DNA from: Vreelandella sedimenti
GTDB lineage: Bacteria > Pseudomonadota > Gammaproteobacteria > Pseudomonadales > Halomonadaceae
Assembly (NCBI RefSeq): GCF_013416325.1
Contig: NZ_JACCGK010000004.1
Coordinates: 124,001 to 188,000, forward strand
Reading direction: 5' to 3'
Length of the DNA: 64,000 bases
The translations under genes were made by a program, and so were the position numbers. The notes under the pieces are model-generated. The model was not told where the DNA came from and made no database searches. It saw only the letters and a program-made list of their open reading frames with translations. Position 1 is the stretch's first letter; each line of letters starts with the position of its first letter. Of the stretch, positions 27,406 to 36,370 are shown piece after piece.

Positions 27406-28281
27406 ATGAGCTTTGGCATTGATCATCCCTTAGTCGCGGTAGCCGATTTAGATGTGGCAGCCGAGCGCGCGGCAGCATTGGGTTTTACCCTCAATCCGCG
27501 CCACAGCCACCCCTGGGGTACCGATAACCACTTGCTGTTTTTACACAACAATTTTATTGAGTTGATTGGTATTGCCCATCCAGAGCTAACGGCTTATCGG
27601 GATAGCAATGGCTTTCAATTTGCAAAAGTGGTTGAAGAACGCTTAGCCATTGGCGAGGGGATCGCCATGGTGGCATTAGAAAGTGAAGCAATGTCGACGG
27701 ATCATGCGCTGTTGACTGCGCGTGGTTTTGAAGGCAACTCGCCTATTGAGTTTCGCCGTATGGCGCATCTCTCCAGTGGGGATATAGAAGTGGGCGTAGC
27801 GTTAAATATCCTCCATGACCCTGAGCATCCATTTCTTACCCAGTTTCTTTGCCAGCAATTGCGCCCAGAGCTGTTTCGCACAGACCCCACTCTTGAGCGG
27901 CACGCCAATACGGCGACGTCTATTACCGCTATTTGGTATGTGTCAGATAGCCCTGTTCGAGATGTGGAGCACTTTCGTCGAATCCATGGCGATGACGCGA
28001 TTCAAACGCAGATGGGAGGCTTTAAAATTCACACCGAGAAAGGGGTTTGCCATTTATTAAACGACTGGGCAATAAGCGAGCACTTTGAGGGGTTGGCAGG
28101 GCTTCCGTCAGAGCCCGCCAGAGCAGTGGCGCTGACACTGGCCTGTGAAGATATGGCCGTGGCGATGAGCCACTGGCAGGAGCACTCGCTACCTTTTGTG
28201 TCACTGAACGCACACGAGGCTGATATACCGCCGGAGGTGTTAGGTGGAACAGTGCTGCGTTTTTCTCAAACCACCGTGTGA
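27406..28281 (+). CDS. VOC family protein (glyoxalase-like domain)
   Basis: The 291-residue protein starts with GIDHPLVAVADLDVAAERAAALGFTL, a vicinal-oxygen-chelate beta-alpha-beta repeat of the glyoxalase-like_3 type. A second repeat appears near residues 165-200 (SITAIWYVSDSPVRDVEHFRRIHG). Members include metal-dependent lyases, dioxygenases and many uncharacterised proteins. GTGAGGAG lies upstream of the ATG. It follows the aldehyde dehydrogenase and overlaps the possible GTG start of cysE. Confidence 0.8.
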   Translation: MSFGIDHPLVAVADLDVAAERAAALGFTLNPRHSHPWGTDNHLLFLHNNFIELIGIAHPELTAYRDSNGFQFAKVVEERLAIGEGIAMVALESEAMSTDHALLTARGFEGNSPIEFRRMAHLSSGDIEVGVALNILHDPEHPFLTQFLCQQLRPELFRTDPTLERHANTATSITAIWYVSDSPVRDVEHFRRIHGDDAIQTQMGGFKIHTEKGVCHLLNDWAISEHFEGLAGLPSEPARAVALTLACEDMAVAMSHWQEHSLPFVSLNAHEADIPPEVLGGTVLRFSQTTV

Positions 28282-28292
28282 GAACACTAATA

Positions 28293-29054
28293 ATGACCGC
28301 GACCTCAGATTTAGGCGCCCACGCCTTTAATGACCATGGCGCGCTTTGGCGGGAGATTCAGACAGCCGCCCTTGAAGCATCACGCTCGCAGCCGCTATTA
28401 GCTGATTTTTACCGCAATGCTTTGCTTGATCATAGCGACTTTGCTTCGGCACTTGCCGTCGTTATCGCCGGGACGCTTTCATCTACCCATATATCATATG
28501 CATCTGCACTGGCTGAGATACGCGCTGTGCTTACGGAAAACCCGCTGATCGTTGAGTCTGCCCTGGATGATTTGTGGGTGTTACTAAAAGAAGATGCCGC
28601 CATCCCAGAGCCTTTTACACCGTTGCTCTATTTTTCTGGTTATCGGGCACTGCAGTGTCATCGTGTCAGTCATGTTTGGTGGACAACGGATAAGAAAAGT
28701 ATGGCGAGCTACTTGCAGTTTCGCTGTAGCTGTACCTTTAGTGTGGACATACACCCTGCTGCACGCATTGGTAAAGGCATCTTTATCGACCATGGTGTGG
28801 GCATTATTATTGGCGAAACAGCCGTGGTGGAAGATGGTGTCACTATTTTTCAGGGGGTCACATTAGGGGGCACGGGTAAGCTTCAAGGTGATCGCCACCC
28901 CAAAATACGGCGGAAGGCTTTTTTGGGTGCAAACGCCATTGTACTCGGCAATATTGAAATTGGTGAGGGCGCGCGAATCGGTGCTGGCGCCATTGTCACA
29001 AAAAGCGTAAACGCTGGAGCGACAGTGGTGGGGCTGCCTGCGACTGCGCGCTAA
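28293..29054 (+). CDS. cysE: Serine O-acetyltransferase
   Basis: The 253-residue protein has the N-terminal helical domain of CysE and a C-terminal hexapeptide-repeat beta helix. The catalytic histidine motifs are visible (FSVDIHPAARIGKGIFIDHGVGIIIGETA), and the tail reads GAGAIVTKSV. It acetylates serine, the first step of cysteine synthesis. I prefer the ATG at 28293 to the GTG at 28278. Its position at the end of a catabolic-type operon is unusual. Confidence 0.9.
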   Translation: MTATSDLGAHAFNDHGALWREIQTAALEASRSQPLLADFYRNALLDHSDFASALAVVIAGTLSSTHISYASALAEIRAVLTENPLIVESALDDLWVLLKEDAAIPEPFTPLLYFSGYRALQCHRVSHVWWTTDKKSMASYLQFRCSCTFSVDIHPAARIGKGIFIDHGVGIIIGETAVVEDGVTIFQGVTLGGTGKLQGDRHPKIRRKAFLGANAIVLGNIEIGEGARIGAGAIVTKSVNAGATVVGLPATAR

Positions 29055-29965
29055 TTCACATCGCGGAACGCCTGCATCCAGCGCTGCAGGTGGCGTAGCA
29101 GCAGAATGCTGGCCTTGGGCTGTTGGCGGCCTACGCGCGTGACCATGTGGGCCTGGGAGCGCTGAAAAAGCGGATTATCTACCGGGCGCGCCACTAACGT
29201 ACCGAGCTCTAAATCGTGGGCGACGGCAAAGGCGGGCAGTAGGGTAATGCCCATGCCGCTGCGCACATATTGGGCCAGAATCACCATTGAGTTGGTGTTC
29301 ATCGCCATGCGCGGGACTATGCGTGACTGCTGAAATGCTTGGTCGACCATTTGACGTACCCCATGGGTGGTGTCCCACATGGCCATGGGCAGGTCGCTAA
29401 GCTGGGTAAGCGTGAGCGGTAACGTTTGGCTGGTTAAGGGGTGGTCAGGCGGTAGAATGGCCATGAGTGGCTGAGGAGTAGATGACCAGAAACGCAGCTG
29501 GGGATGGGTACGCTCATGGAACATCAAGCCGATATGACTGTGATCGCCGACAATGGCGTCAATAATGCCCGAGGTGCCTGCGGTATGGATATCGAGCTGA
29601 ATGCCCGCATAGCGTTGGGTAAATTCATGCAGTGGGGATGCTACTAGGTCACTGACAAACCCTTCACCGACGGTAAGTGATATCTTGCCGGTTTCCATGC
29701 GCTGGTAGGATTCAAGTGACGCAATAAACCCTTCATCAAGGGCGCCGCGGCGCTCGCAGTACTCAAGCAGCATTTCGCCTACCGGAGTAGGCGAAATGCC
29801 GTCGCGCTGACGCTCCATAAGCGTCGCTCCCAAGGCTTCTTCCAGCAAAGCAATTTGCCGGCTTACCGCCGAGGGAGCGATATCCAAGCGCGCCGCTGCG
29901 CGGCGCACGGAGCCAGACTCAAGGGTAACGCGAAAGTAAACGAGGCGTTGATGAGGTATGTCCAT
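29051..29965 (-). CDS. LysR family transcriptional regulator
   Basis: The 304-residue protein has the N-terminal helix-turn-helix (GSVRRAAARLDIAPSAVSRQIALLEEALG) and a periplasmic-binding-protein-like effector domain. It converges on cysE and overlaps its stop by four bases (CTAA). LysR regulators more often lie divergent from their targets, so the target cannot be read from position, though the operon ending in cysE is the nearest candidate. Confidence 0.9.
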   Translation of the reverse strand: MDIPHQRLVYFRVTLESGSVRRAAARLDIAPSAVSRQIALLEEALGATLMERQRDGISPTPVGEMLLEYCERRGALDEGFIASLESYQRMETGKISLTVGEGFVSDLVASPLHEFTQRYAGIQLDIHTAGTSGIIDAIVGDHSHIGLMFHERTHPQLRFWSSTPQPLMAILPPDHPLTSQTLPLTLTQLSDLPMAMWDTTHGVRQMVDQAFQQSRIVPRMAMNTNSMVILAQYVRSGMGITLLPAFAVAHDLELGTLVARPVDNPLFQRSQAHMVTRVGRQQPKASILLLRHLQRWMQAFRDVN

Positions 29966-30044
29966 CGATAGCTTTTATACCTCTACCTTGTTTTAGCCTA
30001 AATTTATTTAATCTAAGCCGCTACCCTATGCCAATTGTAAACCG

Positions 30045-30401
30045 CTACAAATACTTGAGTAGTTTTTGCAGCTTATTCATATCGGCGGAATCACCCACTA
30101 AGCGCACGTCGCCGTTTATCATGCCGTCGAGAAAGGCCTGCTGGGTTGGCTTTTTGAGCACTTTCAAGGCGGTATTCTGATCACGGAAGCGTAGCTCAAG
30201 ATCTAAGTCTACAGGCAGCCCTTTGCCGGTACTGATACTTTTCGGCGTCATCCGGTAGTGGCGGGCAATACTTAGATCTTCCGTGGCAATCCCCCAGTCC
30301 AGGCCGCGCATGCGTTCTAACTGTTCACGAAAGCGCGGCTTGCGGCGCAGGGCACGTTTGAGCATTACGCCCAGCAGCCACAGCGTCAGCTTGAGCTTCA
30401 T
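30045..30401 (-). CDS. Small SCP2-like domain protein
   Basis: The 118-residue protein ends in TQQAFLDGMINGDVRLVGDSADMNKLQKLL. This matches the shape of the sterol-carrier-protein-2 C terminus, where a gain of function in lipid binding is known for some members. The N terminus is hydrophobic then strongly basic (LWLLGVMLKRALRRKPRFR), so membrane association is possible. It starts at the last base of the HU stop. The function is unknown. Confidence 0.65.
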   Translation of the reverse strand: MKLKLTLWLLGVMLKRALRRKPRFREQLERMRGLDWGIATEDLSIARHYRMTPKSISTGKGLPVDLDLELRFRDQNTALKVLKKPTQQAFLDGMINGDVRLVGDSADMNKLQKLLKYL

Positions 30402-30673
30402 TAGGAAACGGCGTCCTTAAGTCCTTTGCCTGGCTTAAAGGCAACGTTTTTGCTGGCCGGAATCTGCAACGGGGCACCGGTTTGCGGATTTTTGCCGGTA
30501 CGTGCTGCGCGCTCACGTACCGTGAAGGTACCAAAACCAATCAGAGCGACATCTTCGCCCTTAGCAACGCTGTTGGTGATCTCATCCAGAATAACGTTCA
30601 GCACTTGGCCGGCTTTATCTTTGGACAGGTCGGCACTTTCAGCGATGGCTGCAGCGAGTTCAGGTTTGCGCAT
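30401..30673 (-). CDS. HU family DNA-binding protein
   Basis: The 90-residue protein has the HU/IHF fold, including GFGTFTVRERAARTGKNPQTG in the DNA-binding beta arm and IPASKNVAFKPGKGLKDAV at the end. It is a nucleoid protein that bends DNA without strict sequence preference; the arm sequence is HU-like rather than IHF-like. I chose the ATG at 30673, preceded by GGGGAG, over a longer frame from 30703. Confidence 0.93.
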   Translation of the reverse strand: MRKPELAAAIAESADLSKDKAGQVLNVILDEITNSVAKGEDVALIGFGTFTVRERAARTGKNPQTGAPLQIPASKNVAFKPGKGLKDAVS

Positions 30674-30781
30674 AAGGAATCTCCCCTTTTTAAAAGAAAT
30701 CAAACATCAAACAAATGCATGTTGTTGGGTGCGTAGCCGATTAGGTTAGCTTCTCTAGCCTAGTCGTGAACGCGACGAAAA

Positions 30782-31972
30782 TCAGCCTAGCAGCGCAGGT
30801 GCTGCTCTGGAAAGCTCCACTTTCCTTCTCACGCAGCCGCCTGTCAACGCAAAACCAATCAAACGACCGTCTTTATTTTCAGCCAAGGCACTGATATCAC
30901 CGCCTTCGCCTTCAATTCGCCAGCGCTCAGGCGTGTTCGTTGGCGGGTAGGCCACTACTGGCAGCAGCGGCGTTTTAACCACTATCGGCCAAGCACCGAA
31001 GCTAACCGGAGTGGGCGCGCCTGCAAGGGTTGCCGCCAGCGCCTTAGCGCTGGCTTGTAGCGGTTGCACGTACATGGCATTAACACCGTCTACGCAGGCT
31101 GCATCGCCCAGGGCGTAGATATTGGGGTGCGATGTACGTAACTGACGGTCAACGACTATACCGCTAGGTGATACGTTTAAACCAGCCGATTCGGCAAGTG
31201 CCGTGCGGGGTGTAAGGCCGGTTGCCATCAACACGAGATCAGCGCTGACAGCGTCGCCGTTATCCAGGCGCAATACGATGTCTTCACCGTTTTCGGCCGC
31301 TATCGAATCAATCGAACGTGCAAGGTGAAGATGGATTCCTGCTTCGCTAAAGGCATCGCCTAGGGCGTTCCCTAAGGGCGGTGGCAGCAAGCGAGGAAGT
31401 AGGGTTCCTTCTGGGGCAATGAGTCTGACGCGATGTCCGCCAGCGTGGAGGTCGTTGGCAAATTCACAGCCGACCAGCCCTGCGCCAACAATCGCCACCC
31501 GTGCAGGGCCCTGGCCTAGCGCCGTGTGAAAGCGGCGGTAGTCGTCTAGGTCGTTAATGGTAAAGCAGCGTTGGGCTATGCTGGGCTCAATGCTGAAGGG
31601 CACCCGGGGTGCAGCGCCAGTGGCCAGTACCAGTGCGTCGTAGCCGAGCACCATGCCGTCTTCAAGAAGAATTGTTTGGTTATCCACATTCAGTGCGGTT
31701 ACCTGGGTGTGGATAACCATATGGGCATTTAGCTCTTCACCCAGGTCAGTCGCGCTGCGCTGGGCTAATTGTTCGGGCGCGAGGCCCTTGGCGAAGCCGG
31801 TGGAGAGCAACGGCTTGCTGTAGTCATCGCCGCTGTCGGCGCTCACCAGCATGATTGAGCGTTGATCCCCCTGGCGGCGCAAGGCCCGGGCAAGGCCAAT
31901 GCCTGCCATACCAGTGCCAATAATCACCAGCTCAGCGTGCGAAGACGTTTTCTGTGTTTGGGTTGCGGGCAT
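30782..31972 (-). CDS. FAD-dependent NAD(P)H oxidoreductase, rubredoxin reductase-like
   Basis: The 396-residue flavoprotein has an FAD-binding motif (VIIGTGMAGIGLARALR), an NAD-binding motif near 155 (VAIVGAGLVGCEFANDL) and the FAD motif IYALGDAACVDG. It resembles the RubB/AlkT rubredoxin-NAD reductases. In pseudomonads this gene lies near ubiC-ubiA-phoB with rubredoxin genes beside it, but no rubredoxin gene is present here. It is divergent from ubiC. Confidence 0.85.
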   Translation of the reverse strand: MPATQTQKTSSHAELVIIGTGMAGIGLARALRRQGDQRSIMLVSADSGDDYSKPLLSTGFAKGLAPEQLAQRSATDLGEELNAHMVIHTQVTALNVDNQTILLEDGMVLGYDALVLATGAAPRVPFSIEPSIAQRCFTINDLDDYRRFHTALGQGPARVAIVGAGLVGCEFANDLHAGGHRVRLIAPEGTLLPRLLPPPLGNALGDAFSEAGIHLHLARSIDSIAAENGEDIVLRLDNGDAVSADLVLMATGLTPRTALAESAGLNVSPSGIVVDRQLRTSHPNIYALGDAACVDGVNAMYVQPLQASAKALAATLAGAPTPVSFGAWPIVVKTPLLPVVAYPPTNTPERWRIEGEGGDISALAENKDGRLIGFALTGGCVRRKVELSRAAPALLG

Positions 31973-32109
31973 GCAGACACCAAAAAAGTTGCTAAATAAG
32001 GTTGCGAAAAAAGAGGCGCTAAACCGAGTCGTTAAAAAAGTCGCTGAAACAAAAGCCTTTCAGTGCCCATGTTACACTAGCCAACCCGTTAATTGCCCTG
32101 GAGAACTCG

Positions 32110-32685
32110 GTGACGGCTGCTGCTTTTCGGCAAACTCCTCTATTTTCCCGCTGGCGCCCGATTGATGCGGCGCGGCCTGCGATGAGTGCTTCCTGGTGGC
32201 AGTGGGTTGCCTCCACCGACTCGTTAACCGCCCGCTTAATGGTCGCAGGTGGCGACAAGCCGTTTCGAGTACGGCTGCTGCGCCAGGGCATCGGTTGGCC
32301 GCGCCAAGATGAGGCTCAGGCGCTGAGCATTGATGCCAAGCGTTACGCTTGGCTGCGGGAAGTGGCGTTGTGCTTAGATGAAACGCCGTGGGTGGTAGCG
32401 CGCTCGGTCGCTCCGCTCTCACAGGTAAAGGGCCAACGGCTAGAGTGCCTGGGCGAGCGCTCGCTAGGTAGTTGGCTATTTCGCCAGCCGGGTTTAGTGC
32501 GTGGGCCGTTGGAAGTCACGAATCATTCCCCCCTGTTTGCTAGCGTCAACGGCATACAGGAAGGCTGTGCCTGGGGAAGGCGCTCCGTTTTTTATCACGG
32601 CTGTAAGCACGGCAGTCTGTCGTTATTAGTGCAAGAGTATTTTTTGACGGCGATGGCGGATGATCTTGGCCTGCCTTCGCGCTAG
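32110..32685 (+). CDS. ubiC: Chorismate lyase
   Basis: The 191-residue protein has the UbiC pattern: WVASTDSLTARL near the start, the arginine in VARSVAP, the LGERSLGSWLF segment, and a late glutamate in VQEYFLTAM. It splits chorismate to 4-hydroxybenzoate and pyruvate, the first committed step of ubiquinone synthesis. The start is GTG, with GGAGAA upstream. It lies 35 bases before ubiA, the next enzyme of the pathway. Confidence 0.92.
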   Translation: MTAAAFRQTPLFSRWRPIDAARPAMSASWWQWVASTDSLTARLMVAGGDKPFRVRLLRQGIGWPRQDEAQALSIDAKRYAWLREVALCLDETPWVVARSVAPLSQVKGQRLECLGERSLGSWLFRQPGLVRGPLEVTNHSPLFASVNGIQEGCAWGRRSVFYHGCKHGSLSLLVQEYFLTAMADDLGLPSR

Positions 32686-32720
32686 GCTAGCGCCTGCATC
32701 TTATTCTTCGTGAGGTAAGC

Positions 32721-33611
32721 ATGGATCGTTCACTGTTGCGGCCGAAGGGATGGGCTCGCGTGGCAGATTTTTTACAGCTGATGCGCTTGAATCGGCCGAT
32801 AGGCACATGGCTTTTGATGTGGCCGACGCTGTGGGCATTATGGGTAGCTGCGGAAGGTGTACCAGGGCGAAATGTGCTGCTGATTTTTGTGGCCGGCGTT
32901 TATGTGATGCGTGCCGCGGGCTGTGTGGTCAATGACTATGCGGATCGCCACTTTGACGGCCATGTGAAACGCACAAAACATCGTCCGCTAGCGGCAGGCC
33001 GTATCAGCGAAACCGAAGCCCAACTACTGTTTATCGCCCTGGTGGCCGCTGCGTTTATTCTGGTATTACTGACTAACTGGTTTACAGTACTGCTCTCGCT
33101 GGGCGGGGTGTTGCTGGCGATTATTTATCCGTTTATGAAGCGCTATACCCACTTTCCTCAGGTGGTGCTGGGCGCGGCGTTTTCCTGGGCAATACCGATG
33201 GCTTTTGGCGCCGTGCTCGGCCACGTGCCGCTGGAAGCATGGCTGCTATTCTGCGCTAATGTGTGCTGGACAGTGGCCTACGATACCCAATACGCCATGG
33301 TCGATCGCGACGATGATTTAAAAATTGGCATTAAATCGACGGCCGTGCTGTTCGGAAATGCGGATCGTTTGATTATCGGCTTACTCCAGGTAGCCACCCT
33401 GGGGTTGCTGGCCTGGGTAGGTTGGCGAGTTGGTTTAGGTGGTTTCTTCTGGTTAGCGCTAGCGGCAATGGCGGCGACTTTCCTACATCAGCAGTGCTTA
33501 ATTCACGCTCAGGAGCGGAATGCTTGCTTCCAGGCGTTTCTCAATAATCACTGGTCGGGACTGCTGATTTTTGCCGGTATCGCACTAAGTTGGTGGCCTG
33601 CGGCGGGCTAA
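32721..33611 (+). CDS. ubiA: 4-hydroxybenzoate octaprenyltransferase
   Basis: The 296-residue integral membrane prenyltransferase has the first aspartate motif [15 protein letters not shown] and the second [18 protein letters not shown]. Both bind the prenyl diphosphate through magnesium. About eight to nine hydrophobic helices are visible. It attaches the polyprenyl chain to 4-hydroxybenzoate. It is in the conserved order ubiC-ubiA-phoB-phoR. Confidence 0.95.
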   Translation: MDRSLLRPKGWARVADFLQLMRLNRPIGTWLLMWPTLWALWVAAEGVPGRNVLLIFVAGVYVMRAAGCVVNDYADRHFDGHVKRTKHRPLAAGRISETEAQLLFIALVAAAFILVLLTNWFTVLLSLGGVLLAIIYPFMKRYTHFPQVVLGAAFSWAIPMAFGAVLGHVPLEAWLLFCANVCWTVAYDTQYAMVDRDDDLKIGIKSTAVLFGNADRLIIGLLQVATLGLLAWVGWRVGLGGFFWLALAAMAATFLHQQCLIHAQERNACFQAFLNNHWSGLLIFAGIALSWWPAAG

Positions 33612-33620
33612 TTTCTATGA

Positions 33621-33638
33621 ATGTCATATAATTGTCAT
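33621..33638 (+). promoter_or_regulatory. PHO box upstream of phoB
   Basis: ATGTCAT-ATAA-TTGTCAT matches the PhoB consensus CTGTCAT-N4-CTGTCAT at 6 of 7 bases in each half, on the plus strand 99 bases before phoB. A further TGTCAT-like half follows (AAGTCATGG). This supports phosphate-starvation autoregulation of phoBR. Confidence 0.8.
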
Positions 33639-33672
33639 CAAGTCATGGTGTTATCGTCACTGACATGTCATT

Positions 33673-33716
33673 GAACTGTTTATCTTTGAACTGTTTATCT
33701 TTGGACTAGTTTCTTT
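33673..33716. repeat. 15-bp tandem repeats in the phoB leader
   Basis: GAACTGTTTATCTTT occurs twice in perfect tandem (33673-33687, 33688-33702) and is followed by a degenerate third unit GGACTAGTTTCTTT. The array lies between the PHO box and the phoB start. Copy-number change here would alter promoter or leader spacing. Confidence 0.75.
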
Positions 33717-33736
33717 GAACACCGTGAGGCTCTGGT

Positions 33737-34426
33737 ATGACCGCCAAGACCGTTCTGATTGTCGATGATGAGGCGTCGATTCGCGAGATGATCGCGGTAG
33801 CGCTGGAAATGGCTGACTATCGCGTGCTCGAAGCGGATAACGCCCAGGATGCCCATGCCATGGTGGTCGACCACCAACCCGATTTACTGCTGCTGGACTG
33901 GATGATGCCCGGCACTAGCGGTATTGAGCTGGCAAGACGCCTAAAGCGTGAAGAAACCACCGCCGAAATCCCGATTATTATGCTCACCGCGAAAGGCGAA
34001 GAGGATAATAAAATTCAGGGGCTTGAAGCCGGTGCCGATGACTATATCACCAAGCCTTTTTCACCCCGGGAGTTGGTGGCACGGCTAAAAGCGGTGCTGC
34101 GCCGTGCGACACCGCGTGGTGTTGAAGACCCGATTGAGATTAACGGCCTACTGCTTGATCCGGTGAGCCACCGGGTAAGCGCCCACGGCAAAGCGCTGGA
34201 AATGGGCCCCACCGAGTATCGTTTGCTACAGTTTTTTATGACCCATCAAGAGCGTGCTTACACACGCAGCCAACTGCTTGACCAAGTGTGGGGCGGCAAT
34301 GTTTACGTTGAAGAGCGCACGGTTGATGTGCATATCCGCCGCTTGCGTAAAGCGCTGGGTGACGTGCATCAAAACCTGATCCAAACGGTTCGGGGTACCG
34401 GTTACCGTTTCTCTGCACGGGTGTAA
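33737..34426 (+). CDS. phoB: Phosphate regulon response regulator PhoB
   Basis: The 229-residue OmpR-type regulator has acidic residues DDE at 10-12, the phosphoacceptor D54 (LLLDWMMPG), the conserved KP pair ([15 protein letters not shown]) and a C-terminal winged helix ending RGTGYRFSA. It activates phosphate-starvation genes by binding PHO boxes, one of which lies upstream. It is followed two bases later by its kinase. Confidence 0.96.
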   Translation: MTAKTVLIVDDEASIREMIAVALEMADYRVLEADNAQDAHAMVVDHQPDLLLLDWMMPGTSGIELARRLKREETTAEIPIIMLTAKGEEDNKIQGLEAGADDYITKPFSPRELVARLKAVLRRATPRGVEDPIEINGLLLDPVSHRVSAHGKALEMGPTEYRLLQFFMTHQERAYTRSQLLDQVWGGNVYVEERTVDVHIRRLRKALGDVHQNLIQTVRGTGYRFSARV

Positions 34427-34428
34427 AT

Positions 34429-35715
34429 GTGCGTTTATGGAGTCGTGAGCTGTGGCGAATAGCGTGGCTGGCCACGCTGGGCACTTGCTTGGGCTGGCTG
34501 TTGGGCTCGGCTGGGCTGGGGCTCGCAGCAGGGCTTGCGGGATGCCTGTTTTACCACTTGCGACAGTTACGCGAGCTCTACCTATGGCTCACTCTCCACC
34601 CTAACGATGAGCCACCTGCCGCTAGCGGGATGTGGGGCGAGCTATTCGATCGTTTATACCGCTATCAAAAAAGTCAGCGAATCACCCAAAGCCGTCTGCG
34701 GGCTACTTTGGCGCGTATCCAAGAGTCGTCTGAAGCAATGCGTGATAGCGTGGTCATGCTTGATCGCCACGGTGATCTGGAATGGTGGAATAGCGCCGCC
34801 ACCGCCATGTTGGGGCTACAAACCGCCCATGATCGTGGTCAACACATTACCAACCTGCTGCGCGACCCAGGCTTTATCAGCTACTTTAATGCGCGTAACT
34901 ACAGTGAGCCGTTAACGCTCACCTCGCCGATTGATGAGCGGCGAATCCTGCAATATCAAATTACCCTCTACGGTGACGACGAGCGCTTGGTGATGGCTCG
35001 CGATATCACGCGCTTGCATCGCCTTGAGCAGATGCGGCGCGACTTTGTCGCTAACGTTTCCCATGAGTTACGTACGCCGCTGACCGTTCTCTCTGGCTAT
35101 TTAGAAACCTACAGTGATATCTCCGACCAGCTTCCGCCACGCTTGGGACGTAGTATTCAGCAAATGCAGGAACAGACCCAGCGGATGCAGAATCTGGTCA
35201 ACGACTTATTGCTGCTCTCGCGCTTGGAGATTGACCAGGGCGGTAAAGACCATCACCCGCTGTCACTGGAGCCTTTACTGCAAAGCGTTTGCGATGATGC
35301 GCTGGCCCTATCGCATCAACGTCATACCATTACCGTCGCCCTTGAGAGCGATGCCCGACTGTTAGGCAGTGAACAGGAAATTCGCAGCGCCGTCTCTAAC
35401 CTTGCCTTTAATGCGGTTCGCTATACGCCAGCAGGCAGCCAAATCACCCTGCGCTGGAAAGCTAGCGCTACTGGCGGCGGCTATATCGATGTGGAAGATA
35501 ACGGTGAAGGGATTGATCCCGTTCATATTCCCCGACTCACTGAACGCTTTTACCGTGTTGATAAGGGGCGCAGCACTGCGACTGGTGGCACAGGTTTAGG
35601 ATTGGCGATCGTTAAACACGTTCTGTTGCGTCACGATGCACAACTACAAATTGAGTCCCTCCCCGGCAAGGGTGCGTTGTTTCGCTGCGCCTTCCCCTCC
35701 TCGCGTCTCGTTTAA
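34429..35715 (+). CDS. phoR: Phosphate regulon sensor histidine kinase PhoR
   Basis: The 428-residue kinase begins with two hydrophobic segments (about 10-45), then a PAS-like domain (SSEAMRDSVVMLDRHGDLEWWNSAATAMLGL). The H-box is VSHELRTPLTVLSGYLE, and the ATP-binding region shows the N box AFNAVRYTPAGS, G1 VEDNGEGI and G2 GTGLGLAIV. It phosphorylates PhoB under low phosphate and is inhibited through the Pst-PhoU complex, which is encoded a few kilobases away here. Confidence 0.96.
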   Translation: MRLWSRELWRIAWLATLGTCLGWLLGSAGLGLAAGLAGCLFYHLRQLRELYLWLTLHPNDEPPAASGMWGELFDRLYRYQKSQRITQSRLRATLARIQESSEAMRDSVVMLDRHGDLEWWNSAATAMLGLQTAHDRGQHITNLLRDPGFISYFNARNYSEPLTLTSPIDERRILQYQITLYGDDERLVMARDITRLHRLEQMRRDFVANVSHELRTPLTVLSGYLETYSDISDQLPPRLGRSIQQMQEQTQRMQNLVNDLLLLSRLEIDQGGKDHHPLSLEPLLQSVCDDALALSHQRHTITVALESDARLLGSEQEIRSAVSNLAFNAVRYTPAGSQITLRWKASATGGGYIDVEDNGEGIDPVHIPRLTERFYRVDKGRSTATGGTGLGLAIVKHVLLRHDAQLQIESLPGKGALFRCAFPSSRLV

Positions 35716-35791
35716 ATTAGCAAAATGTCCCATCGCATAATATTTGTAGAAGTGTGCAATATTGGCATGCAAGGTTAGTAAAGCTTACTCA

Positions 35792-35808
35792 TGTGTCATT
35801 TTTATACA
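35792..35808 (+). promoter_or_regulatory. Enhancer-like dyad, unit 1 (TGTG-N9-TACA)
   Basis: TGTGTCATTTTTATACA begins 116 bp upstream of the sigma-54 element of unit 1. The same kind of dyad occurs 117 bp upstream of the other two unit promoters. It is the likely binding site of a sigma-54 activator that is not encoded in the window. Confidence 0.6.
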
Positions 35809-35864
35809 GATTAAAGCGTTGTGTAGTGACTCAGCTGATGTCTTTTTGGCCTATCTTTTTTAAT

Positions 35865-35877
35865 TAAACTGCTGATT
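35865..35877 (-). promoter_or_regulatory. IHF site, unit 1
   Basis: TAAACTGCTGATT fits the reverse complement of the IHF consensus WATCARNNNNTTR at every defined position. It starts exactly 43 bp upstream of the sigma-54 element, as in units 2 and 3, between the dyad and the promoter where a DNA bend would be needed. Confidence 0.6.
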
Positions 35878-35907
35878 TTTATGTTTTTAATTTTATATTT
35901 CAGTTTT

Positions 35908-35922
35908 TGGCATGCCTTCTGC
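35908..35922 (+). promoter_or_regulatory. Sigma-54 promoter, unit 1
   Basis: TGGCATGCCTTCTGC matches the -24/-12 consensus TGGCACG-N4-TTGC except two positions, with the GG and GC and their spacing intact. Transcription would start near 35934 and give a leader of about 88 nt before the gene at 36022. The 306-base gap after phoR holds this promoter and its upstream sites. Confidence 0.75.
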
Positions 35923-36021
35923 AAAGTATTGATTAAGGAAGATGACCGCAGGAATTGCTGGCTTCTCAGTAGGCCCTTCTTTCTTTATTAAGCGGTATTA
36001 AACAGCGATCGGAGGTAGGAT

Positions 36022-36336
36022 ATGACGTCCAAGGATTTTCTCAAGAAAGCTGGCATTTTAGGTGTATCTTTTGGTCTGATAGCAAGCCCATTAGCTTTTG
36101 CACAAACCGATGAAAATTCGGCGATTGATGAAAACCAAGGTATTACTGCTGATGAGCAGCCGATGGATTCCCAAGGTACCGGCAGCTCAACCGGCAATGA
36201 CACAACAGATATGGCTGATGATTTAACCCATGACGAAGGTGATGGCGCCAGCGACATGGATCCGCAATCAAGCAGTCACTCAGACGATGCTGAGTATGAC
36301 GAGGATGAGCTTGAAGAAGAAAATAGTGGTAGCTAA
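36022..36336 (+). CDS. Small secreted acidic protein with L-x-x-DEGD motif, paralogue 1
   Basis: The 104-residue product begins with a Sec signal peptide (KKAGILGVSFGLIASPLAFAQ), cleaved near residue 27. The mature part of about 77 residues is strongly acidic and low in complexity, with no cysteines, and contains ADDLTHDEGDG. Two paralogues follow with the same signal peptide style and motif. The ATG is preceded by GGAGG and also overlaps a GGA, so CsrA could compete with ribosomes. I know no family name. A hairpin-rich RNA element and a terminator follow directly. Confidence 0.8.
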   Translation: MTSKDFLKKAGILGVSFGLIASPLAFAQTDENSAIDENQGITADEQPMDSQGTGSSTGNDTTDMADDLTHDEGDGASDMDPQSSSHSDDAEYDEDELEEENSGS

Positions 36337-36370
36337 TTATCAATGACCCTTTAGATATCATTAAAGCATT

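Noticed and set aside
33673..33716. Short tandem repeats considered as a CRISPR array
   Set aside because: The 15-bp units abut without spacers, there are only two to three of them, and no cas genes are present.
35762..35778. Second TTGGCATGC near the unit 1 enhancer as a sigma-54 promoter
   Set aside because: It lacks the -12 GC at the correct spacing.
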